DNA of 64,000 bases from Prostheceraeus crozeri (lineage: Eukaryota; Platyhelminthes; Polycladida; Euryleptidae): positions 1 to 64,000 of the forward strand of contig CAJQUW010009257.1 of assembly GCA_907163375.1 (NCBI GenBank). Direction: 5' to 3'. The notes under the pieces are model-generated. The model was not told the DNA's origin. It searched no databases and worked only from the letters and a program-made list of their open reading frames with translations. Position 1 is the stretch's first letter. Every line of letters begins with the position of its first letter. This document shows, one piece after another, positions 24,601-36,599 of this stretch. The position numbers and the translations under genes were made by a program.

Positions 24601-27513
24601 ACAAAGAAACATCGAATTTTTGACCGTGGATATATTATTATTATTGTCTTCCTTCATGAAAGTCCCTATAATATTAAAGTCACACTTTATATGCAAATGA
24701 ATGTTAATTATCACTAGGTCTGTTTAAACGGCTTGTTTCATGCAAGGAATAAAAATACAAGTAAAAAATAGATCAAAGCTTTTGAGAATAACTTAATAAA
24801 TTATTTTTCTAAATTTCGCCAATCGGCCTTCTCGAAGAGATATGTCCATGCAGGATTCTCTGGAGTAGGCCGTTTAGCGAGTGGTAGAAAGTAGCTATTA
24901 AGCTATTCTCAGCAGCTTTGGCTAACTTCTTTTGCTTTCTTTACATGAACAGGAAGGGTTCGGTACAAAAGTTAGGAAAGTATAAAGAAATGATCACTAT
25001 GTTTCCGAGTAATAGTCAAATTAAAATTATTCATGGTGAGGCATCAAACAAGTGATTGGCACCTAAACAAGAAACTCGAGCGTAGAATCATGAACCACCC
25101 GCTACGTCGACGCTGATTCTGAGTTTTGCAGTCGGTTGAAGAGATCAGTAGACAGTCGTTGGTGAAAGTTTTCTTTCATAAGTTCTATCAGCATGACCTT
25201 CCAGTTCAAAACCCGACATATTTCCAAAAATTCTGCCTATCACATAATTCAGGCTGTGAAGCGCATCATCTACACAAAAATGAAAAAAATCATACATTTA
25301 AAAACTCAAAATTATACATTAGGACTATTACTATAGTAAGTCTGATGTACACGCTGAACAAACCCTTTAATCACAGTATATCGAATCAACATATACCGCA
25401 TAATCAGCAAAGAATTTCAGAGCTGCTTAATCATAAAGCCATTTAACAAAAGAATTTTCTATTAACATGAAGAAAGCATTTTGGCACAACCGACTCAAAT
25501 TGGTCTTTGTGTCCTACGTTTATCACGCATAAACGTCTTCCACGGATACGTGTATTTCTGTCTTTCTTGCCTTGCAAATTATGAAGCAGTCGCATTAATC
25601 ATTTAATCTGAATAAGCAATCTGACAAATGCAGCTAAACTTTGCTATTGATTTCATGCTATCTTGTTAGGTACTACTTTATGCGATACTGTTAGGACACT
25701 TCACCAAGTGCTACATCCATATCGACAAAACAACGTGTATTTAGTTTTAAGAACAGTTATCTTGTTTGTTCTCTCTACACTCTCTTTATTTTTGCAACTA
25801 ATTAATCCAATGTAATTTTCTGCTTTTGTCCAATCGTTAGGCGCGATTTCAACTGTTGAAGCGCTTAAGGCTCTAGGACTCAAAGCTTCTTTTTGCCATT
25901 TGCAGCATTTCATTAGCTGCCTTTATATAACCATGTCGTTCTCGTCAATCGCTTCATTCAAGATTTTTGTGACAACATCCAAGAATCTTTCACCCACAAT
26001 AATCTTTTGTTCGATGTTCGTCTAGGATCACTTCAGCTTCATCTAACAACTTTTCTTTTTCTCCGCCTTTTCGATAATCTCTTCTCGTCTATTCTCGGTT
26101 TTCGCCTGTTCTCGAATTTGATTTTCTATCCTTCCTCTTGTCTTCTTCTATCTTAATATTTTGAATGTGTTTTCTAGAGACTGCACTGTTTCTTTGCTAC
26201 TTACTACGTCCACGTTGCTCGCACCACCGCATGACCTAGCAATTACCATTTTCTCTGAGTCTTCTGGGACCAATCAGTCTCGTCGGATAAATTTGGTTTC
26301 ACTGATGTCAACGCATTTTTGGTATCAGAAAAGCGTATTCCCACATATTCATTTTCGTTTTAGAATGTCAGCAGGCTCTTTACAGTCTTGCTGATGCAGT
26401 CATACTCCATGCCGTCATCGAATACGGCAGTCCAGTAATTGTCTATTCGCTGCGAGGGATTTTTGATCAACATGAACAGATATCGACCGTATTCGCTAAC
26501 TTTCGAATGAGTAATTTGGCGTCAAAATAGCCCAAAAAATAGCGCTTATGAACGTTATAAATAGTTTTAAACCTATTAGACCCAATATTACTAGAATGGT
26601 AAATAGGCCTGTGAACAATTTGATTACCTGATTAGTGATTACAAGTGCTGCAGTAACATAGGGAGAATATACTTTCCATTAAGCGTTTACGATTTCGAAG
26701 ACATAGATTTCAGCTTGGGTCAAATATGACCCAAAGGATAGTTGTGGCAGTTTACGTGATGTATATTTGAATCATATAAAAGTGTGGTAAGCAATAACTT
26801 GCTGATTTATCGATAGAAAAAGAATTTTTATAGAAAGGGTCTATATCTTTTTTATTTCACTATGATTTCAAAAAAATTGAACCACATCATTCCATCGGCC
26901 CTATGCTGTCTTGTGCAAGTTGCGATTTGACCATTGATCAAAATACCGCCCTGATTGAGGAAGATTTTTGAATTCAGTACATCTGAATTCAATAGATGTG
27001 ATTTGAATGCATGGGTCATCAGACCTCTCCGAAGTAAGCCTATAATCCTATTAAAACACATCTTTTAGATTTCCTCCGCCATATTTAGATATTTGAGACA
27101 TGAAGAAATTGCCTACATTTTTCGACTCCGTGCATATGAATTGGTCAAAATCAGATGCGTTGCGAGGATTAGAGATTGCTAATTTTGACAGGAGGCCTAC
27201 AGAAATGTAGAAGATACCGGTACATTGGGCTCTAGATCAAAATCTTGACTTGATGAAGCAAGTCGACTGTCATTCAGGGACCCATCGCATTAAAAATTGA
27301 CAGGTATCAGCAAAACTATATCCATCAAGAGTTGTGATTGCAAAGTATCGGCATGGAATACTAGTCCTATCTCAAAAATGGGCCTATTGAAACCAATTTT
27401 TTTCTTGAATTTTGTCATGGTCACAAATGTAAGTAGATGAAGAGAAATGGTCTTCATTGCTGGACTCATCGCGTTTGGATTGACCAAATAAACAAAATGA
27501 AGAAAAGTGATAA
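24601..27513. other. Intergenic, no gene confidently recognised
   Basis: On the minus strand near 26140-25700 a charged, Lys/Glu/Arg-rich broken reading contains LDEAEVILDEHRTKD and EMLQMAKRSFES; this may be a decayed gene or transposon ORF but I do not recognise it. TTGGGTCA and TGACCCAA arms with a 4-bp spacer lie at about 26716-26735. The remaining frames look like chance. Confidence 0.4.
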
Positions 27514-27815
27514 CTAGGGCGGTTCAAATATGCACGAAGTTTTGGTTAAATATGCAGCGAAATATGTACTAAAAATATGCAATAAGATTTTGAGTAATTT
27601 CCTTGGCCTCCTTTATGTTCAGGTAGGTATCGTTATACTTCTATCTTCTGAACCATGTTTTTATCGTAATTTGAGCAAAACACACGAAGCGGTAGAAAGT
27701 AAGTAATTCTTTCTAACAAAAATTTCATGCACTTATAATGTATGAACATCCAAATTATTAGCTGGAAAAATACACAGGAATTATGTGTCCTGTGTTTATC
27801 GAAAAATATCTACAG

Positions 27816-29254
27816 TCATTTCAAGTTGTAATGAACTACCAGATGGTATCGCAGTTCTACTTCTGAAAAGGTACAACGATTGAAGCGGAAGAAAGAGCGA
27901 AATTCGCTGAAACTTCTCTCCACATCGACACTTGTCAATGGCGCGAACTTGAAACATGTTATATCATGGACTGACAGAGCGCTTGCAATGGAACTGGAGG
28001 AGCCGCCAAAAAGAGTGTCATGAATGGACTTCATGGCTGTTAAACCAGGGCTCTTCTCCAAGGACGGTCGCAGTTTCTCCAAAGGGTCGTTTAAGGCTTC
28101 TCTCAACCTTCTCAATTATTTCAAAGCTCTGGTGAATCGTAAGGCCTCGTTTTTCAAGCTCTTTTATGCTTGATGCAACGACGGGGAAGTGAATGGAAAT
28201 CTGAGCAATATCAGTGCGAAGTGCGTCATCCAGAAGTGCACTTTGTGCAGATTCAATCGCAGACGATTCAGGTGATAATTCAGCAATAAATTTCTTTGCT
28301 GAATCGAAATGTTTTGCATAATATGAGACTGCATCAATCCATGTCCCCCAACGACTCGTCACTGGATTGGGAGGCATTGGCAATTATGTAGATTTGACAA
28401 ATGCAAGACGGCGCATCGGTGTTTTGACGAAAATTTTTTTCACCAGAGCCAGGAACTGATTAACTTTAAGAAACCCCTCTCTAATATTTTCACCAACTCT
28501 GTGCAAAGCATGAGCAAGACAAGTAAAATGGATCATCTTGGGGAAAATAAGCTTCATTGCTTTTTCCATCTTCTTCATGTAAGGTGCAGCATCGGTTAAC
28601 AAGAGGAGTACATGCTCATAATGAACACCCTCAGACCACAAGATAATCACTGCGTCGTTGATTACTTGAGCAACACTTCCACTGTTTGTTGTCTCGAGAA
28701 TGACTGTATGTAAGAGGAAAGGAGCACCCGTAATATCAGGCTTTAGAGTTCCGACAATTATGTTGCAGATATACCGATTCAGTGAGTCTGACGATTCATC
28801 AACCATTATGTAAATAGGATTGTCGGCAATTTCATCACGCATATTTTGGATTGTCTCGTCATAGATGGGCTCATCAGCCGTAGATTCGCTGGGAACATTG
28901 CAAGAAGGAATATAAGATTTCAAGAAATTTCGGAGTTTAACGTTCTGCAATTTTTCCAGTGGAATATCGGCAGCAATGACGGCTTCGGTCAGATCTTTGT
29001 TGAAACTCTCTTGACGAGTAGAGTAATTGTCATTGAGGAAATTGGTCAAAAGTGGGGTTGATGAGCTTTTTTGTTTAGAGGATTGTCGATGTATTCTCGT
29101 CTCAATATGCTGCTGTATTTGACTTTTCCGGTCAGCGACGATGTTTTTGTCACACTTTTCACTGAATCACTTCGCCATCTGTTGCAAAGATGTCAGTTCC
29201 AAACTCCTTAATATAATTTTGAAGACGAAGTTTCCGGGATTTCACCTTCGACAT
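27816..29254 (-). pseudogene. hAT transposase, CGGBP1-like type
   Basis: Start MSKVKSRKLRLQNY at 29254; a BED-like zinc finger follows (CEKCDKN...HIETRIHR near 29160-29090), then the RNase H-fold core with IYIMVDESSDS near 28800 (first catalytic Asp), LLLTDAAPYM near 28600 (second Asp), FTCLAHALHRVGENIR near 28520 (CxxH insertion-domain start), then SRWGTWIDAVSYYAKHF near 28340 and the C-terminal dimerisation block FKFAPLTSVDVERSFSEF near 27940. Frame shifts near the finger and near 28380 and 28110 break it. About 480 codons, a normal size for this compact hAT group. It cannot encode an intact transposase. Confidence 0.88.
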
Positions 29255-29370
29255 ATTGATATTGTGGTTCGAAATATTGCGAGGAGCGAACAAAGAAAGA
29301 GAAAATACGGCAAACGTAAACTTCAGTCTGAATGCACAGACAGCTCCTTGGTTCAGGCAAAAAAACTTAA

Positions 29371-30193
29371 GGGTCATTCCAAACCAAATCACCAAGTCGG
29401 TGTGGCAACTATTTTTAGAATTCAATCAAATTTTTTTACAGATTATCCCACCACTGGAGATGTCTAATCTGGAGTAATTCTGTCCAAAAAAATTTTTTTA
29501 GATTTTTTACGACATTTTGAAAATTGTTCAAAAATGGTATAGGCCGAAATATCTCGTAAGTCGAATGTGCTCTAACTTTTTTCTGCTTCGTAGGAAGTAA
29601 ACTATTTTTGGAATATCAATACAGATAACATAGCTGAATCTAAATATGAAGTTTGATTAATTTCCTCATCTGCAGACCATAGCGATGAATTTTTGAAAAT
29701 AGGTGGAAATTTGCTATTTTTAGACATTTTGAATTATTTTCAGTGTTTTCTGTATGTGCAGAAACAGTTCAAACTTCTGGTAGTTATAGATATCTACCTA
29801 ATCTAGTAGTAATTACATTCTTAGCCATTTCTAGTCATGCAGAACAGAAATAGGTAGATTCAAACTTTTGAAAAAACGCTAAACATACTACTTTCAAGGT
29901 ACTACTTACGAATTCTGCAAAATCAAAAAATCCAAAAGTAATAAAATCTGAAACTTCAGAGTATGTATGATACATAGGATGAAACTTATTGATTTCCGTC
30001 AAGGTAATAACAGTTTTTGGACTATCCTTTTTACACTATACTACTATTTTACATATTTTGAAATATTGTATTTGAATTATGCACGTAGCATTTTCCTGCA
30101 TGCCTGAAAACCTTTGAAATTCATTCCTCTTATATTATGGCCAAAAAACTCAATATCATAGGATTTTCACAGATTTCTGAGACAACAGAAATG
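29371..30193. repeat. Left terminal inverted repeat of TTAA element
   Basis: 823 bp, matched in reverse by 35549-36381. The inner border is ACAACAGAAATG; beyond it the arms diverge. Near the outer end the left arm lacks ~16 bp present in the right arm (after AAATCACC). Confidence 0.9.
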
Positions 30194-31166
30194 ATGTACG
30201 CAGATTGTTTTGAATCATCATGTACGGTATACGGTATAATATACCGTTTTATACGTTGTGTTTATTTGCTTGTGCGTGTGTAGGCGCATTCATTGCATAA
30301 CAACCGTTTATACTCAATACAAGTAAGGCAACGCTGTTAAGCAACGCGATAGGAGACAAGAAGCTCACTCAACATAATTCGGTCATGGTCTATTTTTAGC
30401 ATCCTGGGAATCCCCAGGAGGAAAATAGATTTGATCTGTTATTGGATGCTCGTTTTCTACTTCTGCAAACAAAATCGAAACATTTTATACGGATCCTTTT
30501 CAACGGAAGGTGAGTGGAAGAACATTTGTGTTGCTTAGTTGGTAATTGATTTTTAAATCTGTTCATTCTTTTCGAGCTCTACGAGGCCATGTAGCTCATC
30601 ACTGATAACTACTCAAGGACTAGCTAGCTGTTATGGATAGGGGTTTATTCTATTACGGATATTTGAGTATGAAATATTCAACTTCATCTCTGAAAGAAAA
30701 ATAGATCGAATTTTGAATACCCATTGCATCCTCATATATATGTAGGCCTACACGTGTCCTTGTAAATGAACAGTGATCTTGCGTATTTAGAATATGATTC
30801 ATAAGCGATTTAAGATACGATTACTTCTTGCCTATCGACCTTAAAACCATACTGTTTTTTCGCTCTGAGTATTAGCACAGTAAAATTTCTTGATACTTAC
30901 CAGCAGTTACATGTAACTTATTGGTACTGTTAATGCTAATAATTTACTGCAAATTTACTACAATGCCCGCTAGGATTACGAAAAACGAATTTAGAGTGAC
31001 CCTAATTTAATTAGTAATTAGATGACAATTTTAAGCAGCTGCAGCTGAGGTATCGCTGTGACGTAAGGTATCACGTGATTCAAGCAGTATTAGACACGAG
31101 TATAGTAAAGGTATTGTGTATCATTTGATATAAAGTTCCTGTAACTGTGAGTTGATGGTACACAGT

Positions 31167-31348
31167 CAGGGATTGTAAAAAATTAATTGGTTAAAAATTA
31201 ATTGATTGATACATTTCCAATTAGAAATTAATTAATTGTTAAATTTCCATTTAAAAATTAATTGATTGATAAATTTCCAATTAAAATTAATTGATTGAAA
31301 GAAAAATAATTGATTTTTGATCTACCAATCAATTATTTACAATCCCTG
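31167..31348. mobile_element. hAT MITE (182 bp) with perfect 8-bp TSD
   Basis: Ends CAGGGATTGTAAA and TTTACAATCCCTG form a perfect 13-bp inverted repeat. The 8-bp duplication TACACAGT (31159-31166 and 31349-31356) is exact. The interior is four loose copies of a ~30-bp unit built around AAATTAATTGATTGATAAAT. Non-coding. It lies in the leader of the TTAA transposon and is therefore younger than it. Confidence 0.93.
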
Positions 31349-31691
31349 TACACAGTATATAGAGTATGTAATCAATACTTGTAAGCGTATAGTATACAAT
31401 CATTAATTATATTTTTCTAATTCTGTGTAGTATTTGGACGGGAGTCTGTTTCATGATAAAATAAATTAGTAGTTCATAATACTTGGCATCTGAGAGACTA
31501 TTTTGAGTTCATAGCAGGGCTGCGGACTTTACAAAGTTCAACCGAGTCCGAGTCCACAGACATACGTGCGTAGTGAATAATGTCCGCTGTTCATATTGAC
31601 ACTATTTTTTGACTGATATGATAAGTTCATTTACGCACCCAAATGCATCATGTCATTAGTCATCCTCTTGGTGCATTTCTTCGTTTCAGTC

Positions 31692-34600
31692 ATGGAATGT
31701 TCAATAGGTATTGAGTTAGGCAACGAGTGTAACAAAGCTAGTTATGTGAGTCGGTCTACCACAAAAGAGTTTCCCGAGGAAATTAAGTCAGTTGTATCTT
31801 TGAGAACAGGAATCAGTCCTGAGAAACTACTGACTCTGTGTGATCATCACAAAATGGTTTATGAGAACTACTATTCATTTTCGGTGAAGAAGTGTTGCAA
31901 CATCTTGCAGGTTCACAAAAAGAGTGTCACTACAAACCTAGCAATTGTATCACTTGAGCAACACAAAACATTTCCTAAGCCGATTCCTGGAAATAAGATT
32001 TGTTATAAGTGTCTTCACAAGTTAGAGTCAACATCTGATCCACAAAATCAAATTGACACATATTGTGATGCAGATACTTCGTTTTCTCAACCAAGAGAAT
32101 CATTGAATAAATTGAACAAATCACTCGAGGCTGTTGATATTTCACCAATTAGATCAAAATTGTCTGATGAACAACTAAAGCGGAAAATTGAAAAGAAAGG
32201 GGACGCAATAAAGAGCAAGTTTATGAAAATACAATCGGGGGAGGATTCTCATATTAGGGATGATTCTGAATGTGATGAGATAGTATCCTCTATGCAACGC
32301 TTTGTTGAACAATTGAAGGAGAAGTATAGAGCTACAGAAAAGGTATCTGACAAAATCAAATTATTAACTCTTGTTCCGGACCACTGGACCCACAAACAAA
32401 CCATAGAGGAGTTTTGTTCAACTGATTATATCGTCAAGAGGGCAAGAAAATTACGACAGGAAAATGGTCTTCTCGGAACACTTACATCCGGAAAGAACAA
32501 GGTACGCATTTCTGAAAACATAAGAACGGAAGTAAAACGGTTCTACGAGAATGACGAAAATAGTCGTCTTCTTCCTGGAAGAAAGGATTGCATCAGTATA
32601 AACACTGTAGACGGGAGAATTCAAAAGCAGAAACGACTAGTCTTGTTGAATCTAAAGGAACTGTACCAGAAATGGAAAGAAGAAAATCCAGAAAACAAAA
32701 TTGGATTCTCAACTTTCGCTAGCCTCAGACCGAAATGGTGTGTGTTGGCTGGATCCTCTGGAACTCATTCTGTATGCGTATGTATACATCACCAGAACCC
32801 AAAACTCAAGATACAGACTTTCGATTCAACACTAACCTGTAGCAAGCTGATGACAGAAACAGTCTGCTCCTTGGATAATCGGGAATGCATGTTACATGAA
32901 TGTGATAATTGTCCTCGTGAAGATAAATTGATTGACCTATTACAAACCATTGTTCCCGGCGAAGATGATGATGAAATACAATATCCACAATGGGTTTCAA
33001 CAGATCGTTGTAATTTACTTACTATCAAGGAGCCAAGGATAGAATTCATTGAAAAGCTGTGTCAAGAAATCGTTCAGCTAACGGTTCACCATTACATTAC
33101 GAAAACTCAGTCGAAGTATCTGTCAAAATCTAAACAGGAATTGAGGGAAAATGAAGCAATCATCCAGTTAGACTATTCTGAAAACTATACAATGACGATC
33201 CAAGATGCTGTCCAGTCATCGTATTTTGATGCAAAACAAGCAACAGTCCATCCTTATGTCGTGTACTACAAGCAGAATGGCGATCTTAAGTCGAAAAGTT
33301 ACTGTGTCATTTCTAATCACTTAACCCCTGATCACACAGCAGTTGCAATATTCAACAGAGAAATCGTGACACAAATTAAGTTGGACTTGCCATAGATCAC
33401 ATTCCTTCACTATTGGTCAGACGGATCCGCTGCTCAATACAAAAATAGATTCAATTTACGAAATTTGGTGGAGCATGAAAATGATACTGGGATAGAGGCA
33501 ATGTGGCACTTCTTCTATACCAGCCATGGAAAGGGACCATGTGATGGCCTTGGCGGCACCGTGAAAAGATTGACTTCAAAAGCCTCATTGCAAGGGAAAA
33601 TAATCACGACACCACAGGAGATGTTCCAGCATGCAGACGAGAACATCACCGGGATAAGGTAGGTAGATTCAACTGTCGCTGCTAAATAGTCTACACGTAA
33701 AGAACTGTAATTTTACAATGTTATAATATGTTCGGTCAAATGTTATTCAGGTAAACCTACAAAATAAGCATACCTACTATGAATCATGACAGTTCCAAAA
33801 GCAAGCATGATTTTTAAGTCTTTTTCTAACTAAATGGGTGGGACCTTTTGACCAATGTACAATATCTTATCCATTAGCATACTAATTATGCACTCTGAAG
33901 TCAGGAGGAGCTACTCCTGGTATCTCTTATGTATAATTTACTCATTTGCCTATTGATGAACATTTTATGTTTCTTGTCAGATAAAACATAAACATCAATG
34001 CTGACGTTGTTGCCCTCGCGGATACCGATAAATGACATGCCTAATTGTTTGACATGATCTGCTATATTAGTCCGAAATATTAATTCAAAATTACTTAACG
34101 TGTAATACATATTTATTCAAAAGAAATATTGCATTGTGATTGCCTACTGTATATCCTGTATGACTACTGTATGACTGGTACTGTTTTATTATTGTTTAAT
34201 TATTATTGTATAACTTTCAGCTTCAAATTCATTGACGCAAAGATTATTCCCACAACTACACGATTTCCTGATGCAAAACCTATCCGAGGGATTAGAGCTT
34301 TTCATTGTTTTGCACCCACTGTGGATAGTCTCATTGCATATCGTTGCAGTGGAGATGGAGATGGCACGAGGTTTTCGATGATAGAGATTTCCGACGATAT
34401 CGGAGACAAGTAAGCTGATGCGCAAAGTTTGAATCGAGTGAACAGATATTGTAAACAGAAGATAATAATGATCACCAAAGGAATTATCACATATAAGCAC
34501 TAATCATCGTAGTGCTTTCACAAATATTTTGTTGTTGAATTTCCTACTTTCGTCATGTCAGTTTTTCTTCTTATCGCGAATTTAGTAATTATATGTAATC

Positions 34601-35283
34601 CCACCCCATGATAAAAATGTATAATTTAATCTATAAATTAAGTATTTACTAATAGATGATGACATTCAACATGAGACATAATTTGTATCATACAATATTA
34701 AAAGATACCGCTACGGGATGATCGACTATTAGGCCAGTAATCTATAGCGATTGATTGAAACCAGAATAAGAATAGGAGACTTATAATTGTTTCAGGTGCT
34801 CTACTCAGTCCACTGTGCAACCGACAATCCCATGTCTCCGATCTGATGATGTAGAACAACTAAAACTCAAGTAAGTCAATCTGAAAAAAAATAGTGCGTT
34901 GTTAATTATTTCAATTTTCCTTTATAGACCTGTTGCTGGTGATTTTGTTCATATCGAACTGACATAAAAAAAGTGAAAAAATATTTGTTGGAGAGGTAAG
35001 TCAAGATACCGTGTCAAACCAGTGAACATCGATACCGCATAAATACGCGCGTAGGCTGGACTTATAAGCTATATGAATTTCTATACATTTGCAGGTCCTA
35101 CAAGTTGATGGTAGTGAACTTGAAATATCTTTCATGAAACGCAATGACGACTCCACCTATTGTTGGCCCGCTAACACCGATCGGTCATGGGAATGTGTGT
35201 CTGCAGTTCGGAAGATATTGTCTTATCCAGAGATGACTTCTTCTAGTACTAGCAATCGACAGTTCTTTTACTTTGACATTTGA
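31692..35283 (+). pseudogene. Five-exon DDE-like transposase gene of TTAA element
   Basis: Exons: 31692-33658, 34221-34409, 34796-34870, 34928-34995, 35095-35283; all introns are GT-AG and phases join correctly (about 829 codons). ATG 31692 follows TTTCTTCGTTTCAG, a likely acceptor, so an upstream exon is possible. Domains: Cys/His cluster (C50, H52, H53, C68, C69, C104, C107); charged 130-240; conserved middle with GFSTFASLRPKWCVLAGSSG and THSVCVCIHHQN (C362, C364), then RECMLHECDNC; RNase H-like candidate core with D494 (QLDYSENY), D577 (HYWSDGSAAQYKN) and D618 (SHGKGPCDGLGG). Exons 4-5 resemble a small SH3/tudor-like fold (DFVHIELT ... SFMKRNDDSTYCWP). Lesions: an in-frame TAG at codon 568 and a one-base excess in the A-run of exon 4. 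The family recurs in animals as unnamed proteins; function as transposase is inferred from the element structure. Confidence 0.8.
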
Positions 35284-35548
35284 ATTGAAACCTGAAATAC
35301 TGAATATAATTGTCTAGCAATAAACAATAGTACCTACATAGTCTTGCAAATATATCGGCTACAGCCGTGATCGGGACTTGTTTTTCTATAATTTTCTGAC
35401 AAATTTATGTATAGCATGCAAATATCTAAACTACCGTTTTTCGAAACATTCCAACAACAAGAGACGCATGCTAACGTATAAATATATAATTATTATCTTA
35501 ACTTGCGTATTACGTACACTTAGCATGATAATGTAAATCCATGCAATC

Positions 35549-36381
35549 CATTTCTGTTGTCTCAGAAATCTGTGAAAATCCTATGATATTGAGTTTTTTG
35601 GCCATAATATAAGAGGAATGAATTTCAAAGGTTTTCAGGCATGCAGGAAAATGCTACGTGCATAATTCAAATACAATATTTCAAAATATGTAAAATAGTA
35701 GTATAGTGTAAAAAGGATAGTCCAAAAACTGTTATTACCTTGACGGAAATCAATAAGTTTCATCCTATGTATCATACATACTCTGAAGTTTCAGATTTTA
35801 TTACTTTTGGATTTTTTGATTTTGCAGAATTCGTAAGTAGTACCTTGAAAGTAGTATGTTTAGCGTTTTTTCAAAAGTTTGAATCTACCTATTTCTGTTC
35901 TGCATGACTAGAAATGGCTAAGAATGTAATTACTACTAGATTAGGTAGATATCTATAACTACCAGAAGTTTGAACTGTTTCTGCACATACAGAAAACACT
36001 GAAAATAATTCAAAATGTCTAAAAATAGCAAATTTCCACCTATTTTCAAAAATTCATAGCTATGGTCTGCAGATGAGGAAATTAATCAAACTTCATATTT
36101 AGATTCAGCTGTGTTATCTGTATTGATATTCCAAAAATAGTTTACTTCCTACGAAGCAGAAAAAAGTTAGAGCACATTCGACTTACGAGATATTTCGGCC
36201 TATACCATTTTTGAACAATTTTCAAAATGTCGTAAAAAATCTAAAAAAATTTTTTTGGACAGAATTACTCCAGATTAGACATCTCCAGTGGTGGGATAGT
36301 CTGTGAAAAAAATTTGATTGAATTCTAAAAATAGTTGCCACAAAATTTGCAAAAATCTGGTGATTTGGTTTGGAATGACCC
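35549..36381. repeat. Right terminal inverted repeat of TTAA element
   Basis: 833 bp, reverse complement of 29371-30193. Ends GGAATGACCC just before TTGA. Confidence 0.9.
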
Positions 36382-36599
36382 TTGAGTCACTGTCAATAGC
36401 ACATCGATCAGTCAGCAAGACAATGCGGCCATTTTGAAAAATTGGCGCCATTTAAAAACGGTCCCCACGATATTTTTTGAAAACCGCCTTAGAGTACTTA
36501 GATGAGTTGTGTGAAGGTCCCCATGAAAGAATTTTGAGCGGTAGTGAACTTTTGAGTAAATCTTTGTTCAGCCATGGTGTGATGCTGTAATCAAATTTT

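Larger units (their letters stand above)
29371..36381 (+). mobile_element. 7-kb TTAA-type DNA transposon with ~825-bp TIRs
   Basis: The element starts GGGTCATTCC and ends GGAATGACCC. TTAA (29367-29370) on the left and TTGA (36382-36385) on the right are a target duplication with one change. Inverted repeats cover 29371-30193 and 35549-36381 with high identity apart from small indels. A five-exon gene lies between, read rightwards, and a 182-bp hAT MITE has landed in the 1.4-kb leader. TTAA targets are used by piggyBac and Kolobok elements, but the encoded protein does not look like either to me. It interrupts a hAT element, so it is the younger of the two. Confidence 0.88.
27514..36492 (-). 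mobile_element. hAT transposon (CGGBP1-like), split by a later insertion
   Basis: The left end reads CTAGGGCGGTTCAAATAT and the right end, reverse-complemented, CTAAGGCGGTTTTCAAAAAAT. The flanking octamers AGTGATAA and AGTACTTA agree at 5 of 8 positions, as expected for an old duplication. Subterminal AATATGC words repeat near 27527-27582. The transposase gene reads leftwards from 29254. A 7-kb TTAA transposon (29371-36381) sits between the gene's 5' UTR and the right terminus; removing it leaves about 1.97 kb. The right border is inferred from the terminal repeat and is less sure than the gene. Confidence 0.65.

Noticed and set aside
25700-26160. Charged minus-strand reading with LDEAEVILDEHRTKD
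   Set aside because: Broken frames and no family recognised; could be a decayed ORF but not supportable as a gene.
27273-27475. Two GGACYCATCGCRTT direct repeats ~190 bp apart
   Set aside because: Only ~14 bp agree and no element structure links them.
30228-30246. ACGGTATA-A-TATACCGT palindrome just inside the left TIR
   Set aside because: AT-rich 8-bp arms are expected by chance in this sequence; no counterpart inside the right TIR.
31516-31560. CAGGGCTGCGGACTTT with GAGTCCGAGTCC, like a hAT terminus
   Set aside because: No matching opposite end or 8-bp duplication was found nearby; too short to call.
29371-36381. Assigning the TTAA element to Kolobok or piggyBac
   Set aside because: Only the TTAA duplication supports it; no THAP domain or piggyBac DDBD core was recognised in the protein.
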